From Nostocales cyanobacterium PMM_0069 (GTDB taxonomy: Bacteria > Cyanobacteriota > Cyanobacteriia > Cyanobacteriales > Nostocaceae): a stretch of 32,000 nt of DNA. The DNA lies in assembly GCA_949127635.1 (NCBI GenBank), contig CASBQA010000031.1, positions 1 through 32,000 on the forward strand, given 5' to 3'. Below, one piece after another: positions 1 to 7,449 of this stretch. Within the stretch, counting starts at the first letter, position 1. Each line of letters opens with the position of its first letter. The notes under the pieces were generated by a model, which was not told the origin of the DNA, searched no databases, and worked only from the letters and a program-made list of their open reading frames with translations. The position numbers and the translations under genes were made by a program.

Positions 1-107
1 CAATGGGCATGGGGCATGGGGCATGGAAAGAATTATATTTATTCGCGCATTACTTACAGCAACTTTTTTAATTCCCAATGCCCATTGCCCAATGCCCCAT
101 GCCCAAT
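1..107. repeat. Paired heptamer-like tandem repeats (GGGCATG / complementary)
   Basis: Positions 3-26 repeat the unit GGGCATG or GGCATGG. Positions 73-107 carry the complementary series (CCCATGC, CCCAATG, CCCATTG). The two arms are inverted relative to one another, so a transcript through here could fold into a long imperfect hairpin. This is the class of short tandem repeats known from heterocystous cyanobacteria. It probably marks the 3' end of a gene lying left of the window, but that gene is not visible. Confidence 0.75.
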
Positions 108-200
108 ACAAGAAAATATACCCATGTTTGAGAAGTGTTAAACTTTCAGAGATTTTAAAATAAAGCTATATATAGCTCAATAGGTTCAATAATTTTCTCT

Positions 201-1289
201 ATGGCAGTTTTAGCAGCGATCGCAGTCTTGGCTGTTTTGATCTTGGTACACGAGCTGGGACATTTTATCGCAGCACGGTCTCAAGGTATTTACGCCAACC
301 GTTTTTCTTTAGGTTTTGGTCCGATTATTTTCAAGTACCAAGGTTCAGAAACTGAATATGCTCTCCGCGCTTTTCCTTTGGGTGGCTTTGTTGGTTTTCC
401 CGACGATGACCCGGATAGTGATATTCCGCCGAATGACCCGAATCTGCTGCGTAACCGTCCAATTTTAGATCGGGCGATCGTTATCAGTGCCGGAGTGATA
501 GCAAATTTAATATTTGCTTATTTAGTACTAGTTCTTCAGTTGGGTATTCTTGGTATTCCCGAAAAAATCAACTACCAGCCTGGTGTACTTGTCCAGCCGG
601 TTAATGAACAGTCCATCGCTTACCAAGCGGGAATTAGGGAAAGAGACATTATTCTTGCTGTCGGTGGCAAAGAACTGCCAGCTTCGGAAAATTCCAGCAT
701 TTTGCTGAGAAAAGAAATTCAAAATCATCCAAATCAGCCAATTGAGCTGACAGTTCAGCACGAAAATCAACAACGTACCCTAAAACTAACGCCGGAAAAA
801 GGAACTGACGGCAAAGGTTTGATTGGGATTCAACTTGGTGCTAATGGTACACCCGTTTATCGTCGTCCTCGTAATCCGCTAGAAATTTTTAGCATTGCTG
901 CTAACAGATTTCAAAAATTAGTTGTGGGTACGCTGAGTGGTTTTGGGCAGTTAATCACGAACTTTCAACAAACAGCCGGACAAGTTTCTGGACCAATTAA
1001 TATTGTTAAAGTCGGTGCAAAGTTGGCTGCTGATGACAGTGCAAATTTGCTTTCATTTGCGGCAATTATCAGCATTAACCTGGCTATTATCAATATTTTG
1101 CCTCTTCCGGCTTTGGACGGAGGACAACTGGCTTTCCTGCTGATTGAAGGTGTGCGCGGTAAACCTCTGCCATCTCGCATTCAAGATGGTGTGATGCAAA
1201 CTGGTTTGGTGCTACTTTTAGGTTTAGGACTTTTTCTGATAGTTAAAGAAACTACGCAGTTGGAGTGGGTACAAAAATTATTCCAGTGA
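201..1289 (+). CDS. rseP: RseP-type site-2 intramembrane metalloprotease (M50)
   Basis: This is a membrane zinc protease that cuts transmembrane substrates such as anti-sigma factors within the bilayer. The 362-aa product opens with a hydrophobic helix carrying HELGH at residues 17-21 (two His zinc ligands and catalytic Glu). A PDZ-like region lies at roughly residues 110-205. The second zinc-ligand motif LDG is at residues 305-307, within NILPLPALDGG, and a final hydrophobic helix lies near the C-terminus. Length and order of parts fit the RseP/RasP family. ATG at 201 is the natural start because HExxH normally falls about 15-20 residues from the N-terminus. The endonuclease III gene begins inside or at its stop codon, so the two are probably co-transcribed. 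The substrate cannot be read from the sequence. Confidence 0.93.
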   Translation: MAVLAAIAVLAVLILVHELGHFIAARSQGIYANRFSLGFGPIIFKYQGSETEYALRAFPLGGFVGFPDDDPDSDIPPNDPNLLRNRPILDRAIVISAGVIANLIFAYLVLVLQLGILGIPEKINYQPGVLVQPVNEQSIAYQAGIRERDIILAVGGKELPASENSSILLRKEIQNHPNQPIELTVQHENQQRTLKLTPEKGTDGKGLIGIQLGANGTPVYRRPRNPLEIFSIAANRFQKLVVGTLSGFGQLITNFQQTAGQVSGPINIVKVGAKLAADDSANLLSFAAIISINLAIINILPLPALDGGQLAFLLIEGVRGKPLPSRIQDGVMQTGLVLLLGLGLFLIVKETTQLEWVQKLFQ

Positions 1290-1939
1290 GCACTACTCGC
1301 AAAAGGCTATCTAAAAAGCAACGGGCACGAGAAATTCTTTTGCGCCTGAAGCTTTTATATCCTGATGCGACTTGCTCTTTGAATTACTCAACGCCTGTAC
1401 AGTTGCTAGTGGCAACAATTCTCTCTGCTCAGTGTACAGATGAGCGAGTGAATAAAGTAACACCAGGTTTATTTGGGAGATTTCCGGATGCAGCTAGTTT
1501 GGCGATCGCCGATTTGATAGAGTTAGAAAACTTGGTGCATTCAACTGGGTTTTATCGCAATAAGGCGAAGAATATCCAAGCTGCTTGTCGGATGATTGTC
1601 AACGAGTTTAACTCCCAAGTGCCAAACCAAATGGAACAGCTTTTACAACTTCCGGGTGTGGCACGGAAAACGGCTAATGTGGTTCTAGCTCATGCCTATG
1701 GCATCAATGCTGGGGTGACGGTAGATACTCACGTAAAGCGACTCAGCCAACGTCTGGGCTTAACTAAACATACAGACCCGATCCGCATTGAGCTAGATTT
1801 GATAAAGTTGTTACCACAAGCAGATTGGGAAAATTGGTCAATTAGACTAATTTATCATGGTCGAGCCATTTGTAAAGCGCGATCGCCCGCCTGTATTGCT
1901 TGTCAATTGGCTGAATTATGTCCCTCTGCTGGGGAATAG
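1265..1939 (+). CDS. nth: Endonuclease III (DNA glycosylase/AP lyase)
   Basis: This base-excision repair enzyme removes oxidised pyrimidines and nicks the abasic site. The helix-hairpin-helix motif LPGVARKTANVV is at residues 129-140 with the catalytic Lys at 135. The catalytic Asp is in VDTHVKRL (Asp154). The C-terminal 4Fe-4S cluster ligands are Cys203, 210, 213 and 219 (C-x6-C-x2-C-x5-C). The longest frame starts at GTG 1265. A second GTG at 1286 overlaps the rseP stop as GTGA, the usual coupled-start arrangement, and would give a product 7 residues shorter; it is the more likely start. The TAG stop lies inside the first unit of a heptamer repeat array. Function is secure; the start is not. 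Confidence 0.95.
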   Translation: MGTKIIPVSTTRKRLSKKQRAREILLRLKLLYPDATCSLNYSTPVQLLVATILSAQCTDERVNKVTPGLFGRFPDAASLAIADLIELENLVHSTGFYRNKAKNIQAACRMIVNEFNSQVPNQMEQLLQLPGVARKTANVVLAHAYGINAGVTVDTHVKRLSQRLGLTKHTDPIRIELDLIKLLPQADWENWSIRLIYHGRAICKARSPACIACQLAELCPSAGE

Positions 1940-2056
1940 GGACTGGGGACTGGGGACTGGGGACTAGGTACTGGATACTGGGTACTGGGAAGAAACAGAT
2001 CAATGTGAATAATCTTTTCCTAATCCCTAGTCCCTAATCCCTAGTCCCTAATCCCC
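1937..2056. repeat. Heptamer tandem repeats, GGGACTG arm and complementary arm
   Basis: From the nth stop codon to about 1990 the unit GGGACTG (variants GGGTACT, GGATACT) is repeated. From about 2020 to 2056 the complementary series TAATCCC/TAGTCCC appears. The two arms are separated by about 30 nt and could pair in RNA. They separate nth from rpsN and may act as a transcript end or stabilising hairpin, which is inference. Confidence 0.85.
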
Positions 2057-2115
2057 CATTTATCGATACCATCCGATAGAATGAAAAATGCTGTCTTTAA
2101 ATAACTAAAAAGTAT

Positions 2116-2418
2116 ATGGCAAAAAAGAGCATGATTGAGCGCGAGAAAAAGCGCGTCAAAATAGCCGAAAAATATGCGGAAAAGCGGGAAGCGTTGCTGG
2201 AAGAGTTCCGCAATACTGAATCTCCCCTTGATAGGTTGGAAGTTCACCGGAAAATTCAACAACTACCCCGCAATAGCGCTCCTACTCGTCAGCACAACCG
2301 TTGTTGGGTAACAGGTCGTTCGAGAGGTTATTACCGCGATTTCGGGCTATCTCGCAACGTGCTGCGTGAATGGGCACACGAAGGTCTTTTACCTGGTGTG
2401 GTTAAGTCTAGTTGGTAG
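2116..2418 (+). CDS. rpsN: 30S ribosomal protein S14
   Basis: This is a small-subunit ribosomal protein of the 30S head. The 100-aa product begins [13 protein letters not shown], has a basic N-terminal half, and ends with the conserved block [20 protein letters not shown] followed by [20 protein letters not shown]. It has only one Cys and lacks the paired CxxC zinc motifs, so it is the long zinc-independent S14 type usual in cyanobacteria. It stands alone rather than in the large S10/spc ribosomal operon, as in other cyanobacteria. The TAG stop is embedded in the first unit of a heptamer array. Confidence 0.97.
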   Translation: MAKKSMIEREKKRVKIAEKYAEKREALLEEFRNTESPLDRLEVHRKIQQLPRNSAPTRQHNRCWVTGRSRGYYRDFGLSRNVLREWAHEGLLPGVVKSSW

Positions 2419-2503
2419 TTGATAGTTGTTGGTTGATAGTTGATAGTTGATGGTTGTTTACCACTAACTACTAACTACTAACCACTAACTACTAACTACT
2501 AAC
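2412..2503. repeat. Heptamer tandem repeats TTGATAG / ACTAACT, inverted pair
   Basis: Units TTGGTAG, TTGATAG and TTGATGG run from the rpsN stop codon to about 2455. They are followed by the complementary series ACTAACT/CTAACTA from about 2461 to 2503. The array fills the whole gap between rpsN and the convergent gene ending at 2510, so it could serve as a two-way transcript end. That role is inference. Confidence 0.85.
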
Positions 2504-2509
2504 AAAATC

Positions 2510-2839
2510 CTATTCCCCACAACACTTATCAATTCCGAGACTTTCTAAGAGTAGATCGCTGACGGCGTTGGCGATCGCAAACTCTCCATAGAAACTTTTG
2601 GAAAAATCAAATGCCTGCATCTCTGTGACAATAGCAATTACCAGAGAACCCAGGTCATTTTCTCCTTCCATGCGTTGGCGGACAAAAATTTGTGCTGCAC
2701 GTTGAGCGATAATTTGATTGACGGCTTCGGGAATAAACTCTGTATCTAGCCACCGCAACAGGCTTTCTCGCAACCATTCTCCCTCTTGTTGGGGATTTTT
2801 TGACGGTGGCAGGGTGATTGATCCAATAGGTTCAGTCAT
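2510..2839 (-). CDS. Conserved-looking hypothetical protein (109 aa)
   Basis: I do not recognise this family. The frame extends to a TTG at 2869, but the ATG at 2839 (MTEPIGSITLPPS...) is the more natural start and gives 109 aa. The product is soluble, has no signal peptide or membrane helix, and is mostly amphipathic helix after a short proline-containing N-terminus. It carries an acidic patch and ends with a Cys pair (DKCCGE). Three HIP1-like sites and normal codon use argue for a real gene. It is divergent from aat (start 2904) and convergent with rpsN. No function can be proposed. Confidence 0.7.
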   Translation of the reverse strand: MTEPIGSITLPPSKNPQQEGEWLRESLLRWLDTEFIPEAVNQIIAQRAAQIFVRQRMEGENDLGSLVIAIVTEMQAFDFSKSFYGEFAIANAVSDLLLESLGIDKCCGE

Positions 2840-2903
2840 TTTCTTTATCTTATACGCAGAGTGATACAAAGGAGGATGGCTTTTTTTATTTTGCGCTTAA
2901 CGT

Positions 2904-3476
2904 ATGTATGATGTCGCTGCTATTATTCAAGGCTACGCTCAAGGCTATTTTCTCATGGCTGATGACAGCAATGGCTTGGAGTGGTATAGCAGTCGCGATC
3001 GCACTCTAATTCCTTTGGATGAGCGATTCCGCTACCCTAAGTCTTTACGACGTGTTATCAATCAAGAGCGTTTTTCTGTGGCGATTAACCGCGATTTTAA
3101 GGCTGTGGTATTTGGCTGCGCTAATCGCGATACAACTTGGATTTCACCTGAGTTACAAGATATTTATTGGGAACTTTACCAAGCTGGTTGGGCGTATAGT
3201 TTTGAAACTTGGCTCGGTGATGAACTAGCTGGAGGAATTTTAGGAATTGTTATTGGTGGGGCTTTTATTGGTGAGTCGATGTTCTACCGCATTCCTGAAG
3301 GTTCTAAGGTGGCAATGGTGAAGTTGGTAGAAAGATTGCGAGAAAGAAAATTTGTGCTGTTTGATGCCCAAATGATGAATCCTCATTTGGAAAGGTTTGG
3401 CGCTTATCGAGTTGATGACGATCAATATCAAACCTTACTTAAGCAAGCGTTGCAACGTCGCTGTAAATTAGTTTAG
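2904..3476 (+). CDS. aat: Leucyl/phenylalanyl-tRNA-protein transferase
   Basis: The enzyme moves Leu or Phe from tRNA onto N-terminal Arg/Lys of proteins, making them substrates for ClpS/Clp proteases (N-degron pathway). Recognisable family blocks are [36 protein letters not shown] followed by a conserved SK, and [16 protein letters not shown] near the C-terminus, equivalent to the DxQxxNxHxxxxGA block of E. coli Aat. At 190 aa it is shorter than the E. coli enzyme (about 234 aa) and lacks its N-terminal extension. An in-frame TAA at 2898-2900 rules out a longer start. A strong Shine-Dalgarno-like AAAGGAGG lies about 28 nt upstream, too far for this ATG but directly next to an out-of-frame ATG at 2876. 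Confidence 0.92.
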   Translation: MYDVAAIIQGYAQGYFLMADDSNGLEWYSSRDRTLIPLDERFRYPKSLRRVINQERFSVAINRDFKAVVFGCANRDTTWISPELQDIYWELYQAGWAYSFETWLGDELAGGILGIVIGGAFIGESMFYRIPEGSKVAMVKLVERLRERKFVLFDAQMMNPHLERFGAYRVDDDQYQTLLKQALQRRCKLV

Positions 3477-3943
3477 TCTTACTAATTACCGCTATATATT
3501 TACAAAAATTAATATTTTACTTTCTCTCAAAAAGTTAAGCATTTTCACTTCAGTGTCAATAAATATCCATTTTTGTCAATATTGTTGACTTCGTTATCTA
3601 ATAATCTTGCGAAATTTCTCATTAATAATGAGAATGAAGTCAATAAAATTCCTTTTTTCCAAAATTTGGCTAATTTTGGTTTTTAAAGGTGGTGTCCCTT
3701 GCTATTTAGGAGAATTGGTGATAATATTTTCTAAATGTATAAATCTGAAAAATTATTATATTTTATAATTCCAAGTATAAAGGTATGTAAAAAAGTCAAA
3801 ATATTCCTGTTATCAAACGATAGAGCAAAAGCGCCCCAAAATCACATAATCAATTTTTTGTCAACTCGCGTCTTTTCTTCGCAATGCTTTCAGCAGGTTT
3901 ACAAAGCGGTTAGACTCCAAGAGTTAAGGGAGGAAGAGGATTT
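3477..3943. other. 467-bp AT-rich gap with small palindromes
   Basis: No convincing gene. The heptamer GTCAATA occurs at 3555, 3575 and 3639. GTCAA-N5-TTGAC forms a dyad at 3575-3589, and TCTCATT-N3-AATGAGA a second dyad at 3617-3633. A 70-codon frame (3735-3947) overlaps the hicB start as ATGA, but its product matches nothing I know and its composition looks intergenic. The dyads could be operator sites for the hicB-like gene downstream; this is only a suggestion. Confidence 0.4.
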
Positions 3944-4162
3944 ATGAATCGATACAGTATGATTCTTCAATGGTCTGATGAAGATCAGCTTTTCCTCGTC
4001 ACTATTCCAGAGTTTGCCGATCGCGTTATCATGCCTTGCACTCATGGCAAAACTCGTGAAGAAGCTATTCGTAATGGTGAAGAAGTGATTGAAATGTACT
4101 TGGAAGCTTGGCAAGTAGAAGGTGAATCTATTCCTGAACCTAGCACGCTTCAAATTGCCTGA
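3944..4162 (+). CDS. HicB-like antitoxin-family protein
   Basis: The 72-aa product (MNRYSMILQWSDEDQLFLVT followed by IPEFADRVIMPCTHGKTREE) has the HicB N-terminal fold signature: a short beta hairpin with a partial RNase-H-like pattern, IPEF, and the helix GKTREEAIRNGEEVIEMYLE. HicB proteins normally neutralise HicA, an mRNA interferase. Here there is no recognisable HicA before or after it, and no C-terminal DNA-binding domain. A good ribosome site (GGGAGGA) lies upstream of ATG 3944. It is probably an orphan of a toxin-antitoxin pair, or a solitary HicB-like regulator of the kind common in cyanobacteria. Confidence 0.8.
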   Translation: MNRYSMILQWSDEDQLFLVTIPEFADRVIMPCTHGKTREEAIRNGEEVIEMYLEAWQVEGESIPEPSTLQIA

Positions 4163-4389
4163 TTACCATTCCAAAACCCTTGAATTGGCAAAGTAAATGT
4201 TTACTACTTATATGCCTCTGGTGAACTGTAGGGATGTGGAGTAAGCAATATAATCTCTCTGAGATGGATAGAGCGATCGCCCAATTTTCTCTTCAGGTAC
4301 GATGAAAATATATTATAGTGCGATCGCACTTTCTTATAAGTTTGGTTGACGCTACAAAACCCAACATCTATCCTTCATCCTTTCTTTGG

Positions 4390-4953
4390 TCACTCAAGCA
4401 ACCAGCTGAATAAACCTTCTACTGTAAGATTAAAATCTTTAGCAAATTCTGGCACTGGCAACTGTGTTCCTAGTTCTTCGTAAAAAGTGGTTGGTTGATC
4501 TGGCAAGTAGACAAACACAGATTGTTCTTCAGGATCAATCAGCCATCCCATCTGAGTTCCATGCTTAAGGCAATGCAGAATATTCTTGGTAACTTTAGTT
4601 TGACTTTGATCGGGAGATAAAATTTCTATTGTCCAATCTGGGGCAATTGAGAAGACATTAGCAACCCCACCATTTTCTTTGCGGGGAATTCTGTCCCACC
4701 TAAACACAGAAATGTCAGGCACAATTGAGCGATCGCCAAAAGTACAGCGAAGCTCACAAAAAGCCCGCGCAATCTGTTTGGGCTTTACGACCAAGTTAAT
4801 CGCAGGTGCTAACTCAGTCTGAATTGCGCTGTGTTCTCCTTGTGGCATCGGTTTTTGGATGATACGTCCATCAATGTACTCACTGGCAGGTTCTGTCTCT
4901 GGCAAATCCAGGAATTCACTTAGAGTAAGGGGTTTAGCAGAGGTCTGTACCAT
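4390..4953 (-). CDS. Uma2-family (DUF820) putative restriction-like endonuclease
   Basis: The 187-aa product has the Uma2 layout: N-terminal LTLSEFLDLPETEPASEYID, a His-containing helix (GEHSAIQTEL, around residue 41), VPDISVF with Asp80, then WTIEILSPDQSQTK with Glu110 and Lys120, completing a PD-(D/E)xK nuclease core. The C-terminal part GWLIDPEEQSVFVYLPDQP is also typical. Cyanobacteria carry dozens of these genes, often linked to mobile DNA, and their biological role is unsettled. It is monocistronic, with ATG at 4953 directly after an AT-rich leader. All the expected active-site residues appear present, so it is not obviously inactive. Confidence 0.9.
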   Translation of the reverse strand: MVQTSAKPLTLSEFLDLPETEPASEYIDGRIIQKPMPQGEHSAIQTELAPAINLVVKPKQIARAFCELRCTFGDRSIVPDISVFRWDRIPRKENGGVANVFSIAPDWTIEILSPDQSQTKVTKNILHCLKHGTQMGWLIDPEEQSVFVYLPDQPTTFYEELGTQLPVPEFAKDFNLTVEGLFSWLLE

Positions 4954-5169
4954 TTAAGATTTCCTTACGAGGGGTAAGTTGTACTACTGCTATTTGTTAT
5001 TCTACAGAACGATAGGTTACGCCAGCTAGCGGATATGCAACCAAATACCTTTCACCAACTCCTCATAAAGCTAGATTTCAAAATTTAAATACATTATAGA
5101 AATAAACTCACCAAAAACTGATATCCTACAACCTGTAGGAAAAAGTGTCCCACTCTGTTCAAATTGAAC

Positions 5170-6528
5170 ATGGCTCAAAATTATCGCACCACAAAGCTCA
5201 GGGGGAAATCCTTTAAAGGGCAAGATTTAACAGGCGCAGATTTCTCTGATTCTGATATTTGTGGTACAGATTTTACTGGTGCCATTCTCAAGAGTGCAAA
5301 TTTTCGCAACGCCAAAGCAGGTTTACAACGCCGTTGGGCGATCGCTTTGGTAATATTTGCATTACTACTATCGGCGATATCCGGACTCCTATCATCTGTT
5401 GGTGGTTCCCTGCTAGGATTTCTTCTGGTTAACAATCATCGCGAAAATCTTTACGTTGTTGCAGCTAGCTTGATAGTTTTGTTAGTGTTTTTTATTACCA
5501 TTATCCACCGGGGATTGTCAGCAGCCTGTGGGTTTTTGATCATGGCGATCGCATGGGCAGGTTTGGCGGCGATCGCTTGGGCAGGTATAGTAGCAGTAGC
5601 TTGGGCTGGAGTAGCAGTCACAAGTGTAATGGAATTAGCTTCTATCGTAGCGGTAATTGCTACCGCCTCTATATCAGTAGTCCTTGTGGCGGTAGGGGCA
5701 GTAGTTATAGCTGGAGCCGCCGCATTTGCTGGAATTATCGCTGGAATGCTTACAGTGACAGTAACAGTGTCAATTGCGGGGGCAATAGCTGGAGCCGTGG
5801 CTGTAGCGGCTGCAATGGTCAATTTGAATGCTGGGGGTGTAGCATTATTAGTTTCAGCAGGAGTAATTTTACTGAGTGCTTATGTCAGTTGTCATGCCTT
5901 ATTTGGAGATGAAAAACAAAGCTTAACTCGGAATTTAGCGATCGCTTTTGTGACAAAACATGGAACTAGTTTTCAAGGCTGCGATTTGACTGATGCTGAC
6001 TTTACCCAAGCCACACTGAAAAACACCAGCTTTACTACAGCTATTTTGACACGCACCTGCTGGTATCAAGCGAAAAAGTTGGATCTTGCAGATGTGGGGA
6101 CAACTTATCTTGATGATGTGCAATTACGAGAATTGTTGGTTACGAAAGACTTACAAAACAAAAATTTGAATGGTTGGAACTTGCAAAATATAAATTTGCA
6201 GGGAGCGAATATCATGGACGCTAGCTTAATAGGAGCGAATCTGAGTGCATCTAACTTGCAAGATGCAGATTTTTCTAGAGCTAACCTCGGACAAACGCAA
6301 TTAAACAAAACTGATTTTAGAGGTGCGACTCTTACCGGTGCTTACATTGAAGATTGGTTAATTACTTGGGAAACGAAGTTAGATAATGTGAAGTGTGAGT
6401 ACATCTTCATGCGGATACCCACACGGGAAAATCCTAATCCTCGTCGTTTACCCACAAATTGGGATGAAACGTTTGAAAATGGTGAATTTTCCCGCTTGTT
6501 TAATCCGTTGTCGAAAATTAAGATTTAA
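5170..6528 (+). CDS. Membrane-embedded pentapeptide-repeat protein
   Basis: The protein (452 aa from ATG 5170; the frame can extend to TTG 5164) has three parts. Residues about 10-50 are pentapeptide repeats (A(D/N)LxG pattern: FKGQDLTGADFSDSDICGTD). Residues about 53-245 are a very hydrophobic Ala/Val/Ile/Gly-rich segment with several membrane helices, including AIAWAGLAAIAWAG repeats. Residues about 260-400 are a second, longer pentapeptide block (LQGANIMDASLIGANLSASN and so on). A C-terminal block follows, with NPRRLPTNWDETFENGEF. The arrangement implies right-handed beta-helix modules on the same or opposite faces of a membrane domain. Function is unknown; pentapeptide proteins often act as scaffolds. 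Two HIP1 octamers at 5545 and 5569 encode part of the AIAWAG repeat. Confidence 0.88.
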   Translation: MAQNYRTTKLRGKSFKGQDLTGADFSDSDICGTDFTGAILKSANFRNAKAGLQRRWAIALVIFALLLSAISGLLSSVGGSLLGFLLVNNHRENLYVVAASLIVLLVFFITIIHRGLSAACGFLIMAIAWAGLAAIAWAGIVAVAWAGVAVTSVMELASIVAVIATASISVVLVAVGAVVIAGAAAFAGIIAGMLTVTVTVSIAGAIAGAVAVAAAMVNLNAGGVALLVSAGVILLSAYVSCHALFGDEKQSLTRNLAIAFVTKHGTSFQGCDLTDADFTQATLKNTSFTTAILTRTCWYQAKKLDLADVGTTYLDDVQLRELLVTKDLQNKNLNGWNLQNINLQGANIMDASLIGANLSASNLQDADFSRANLGQTQLNKTDFRGATLTGAYIEDWLITWETKLDNVKCEYIFMRIPTRENPNPRRLPTNWDETFENGEFSRLFNPLSKIKI

Positions 6529-6556
6529 GAACGTAGCGCCGACTACGAATATAATA

Positions 6557-7360
6557 TTAAATTCGCCTTTCTGTTACTAAGGTGAGACTAACCCATTCGC
6601 CTTTATCAGTGTAACTGCGAATCATCCGCTGGCGTAAGTTAGGTTCGATTAACCAACCCGCTTCTAAGATAAAGCTTTGCCGTAATTGCACTTTAACTGG
6701 TAAATTAGCAGAAGCACCATCGGGTAAGAGTAATACTTGCACCTGATGGCGAGGATTTTGGTCAAAGTGAATTATAGAGCCTTTAATCCTAGCACTTGAG
6801 GTAATTGTCCGTTCGCCAAAAGTTAAACTTTGAATTAATCGCCCAGCATCAAGTCGTAATTCTAGAGTAGAAGAAAACGTATCAGGCGATCGCCAATCAG
6901 GATATATTGTTACACCTTCGCCGTGCCATTCTCCCAACAAGTCATCTATAGTTAAAACTGCACGTTGTACTGCTTGGGTTCCCGCTAAATGTTCGCGAAT
7001 TAAGGTAAGTTGGTCTAAATCACCATTTTTATCAAATAGCTGCACCAACCGTAAGCGGTGATTTTTTTGAATAAATCCAAATTCTGCGCCAAATTCAGAA
7101 TAGGGTGCTAACTGAATCGAACCTTGAGAAAATTCCCCATTTTCAAAAAATAGAACACTTCGTCCTAGAGAACTATATTCTAAAACTTTTTCATCCTCCC
7201 CCAGACGGATAATTTGGCGAATAGTCTGATTATTGTTCAAACCTTCCAAGGAGACAATTGAGGGAGTATCATTCACCAATTCACCTTGGGGAGAGAAACG
7301 GGTAAATGAACCAAACCAGACACCGATATTTTGCAGTAAACGTTCCCATTGCGATCGCAT
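6557..7360 (-). CDS. DUF3598-like calycin-type protein
   Basis: The 267-aa soluble product begins MRSQWERLLQNIGVWFGSFT and has many beta-strand-rich stretches, including a second-half GEWHGEGVTIYPDWRSPDTF. This resembles the cyanobacterial DUF3598 family, thought to form a two-domain calycin-like (lipocalin-related) barrel. The repeat of the 'W.G.....P.G' theme in both halves supports two similar barrels. Its ligand is unknown. It lies 89 bp downstream of a HEAT-repeat gene on the same strand and may share its transcript. Start ATG 7360 sits within a HIP1-bearing stretch. The family assignment is from memory of motif style, so moderate certainty. Confidence 0.75.
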   Translation of the reverse strand: MRSQWERLLQNIGVWFGSFTRFSPQGELVNDTPSIVSLEGLNNNQTIRQIIRLGEDEKVLEYSSLGRSVLFFENGEFSQGSIQLAPYSEFGAEFGFIQKNHRLRLVQLFDKNGDLDQLTLIREHLAGTQAVQRAVLTIDDLLGEWHGEGVTIYPDWRSPDTFSSTLELRLDAGRLIQSLTFGERTITSSARIKGSIIHFDQNPRHQVQVLLLPDGASANLPVKVQLRQSFILEAGWLIEPNLRQRMIRSYTDKGEWVSLTLVTERRI

Positions 7361-7393
7361 AGTTAGGAGTTAGGAGTTGGGAGTTAGGAGTGA
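7360..7393. repeat. Short GGAGTTA tandem repeat
   Basis: Four to five units of GTTAGGA/GTTGGGA lie directly upstream of the DUF3598-like start and about 57 nt downstream of the HEAT-repeat gene stop. Confidence 0.75.
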
Positions 7394-7449
7394 TTTTTGT
7401 AGAGACAATTTGAGAATAAATATGGCTAGTGTAGTAAGCACTGAAGTGC

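Noticed and set aside
3735-3947. 70-codon + strand frame overlapping the hicB-like start as ATGA (possible HicA)
   Set aside because: No HicA signature, AT-rich intergenic-like composition and no ribosome site. The overlap alone is not enough.
5451-5822. 123-codon minus strand Ala/Thr-rich frame opposite the pentapeptide gene
   Set aside because: Shadow of the Ala/Val-rich membrane segment on the other strand.
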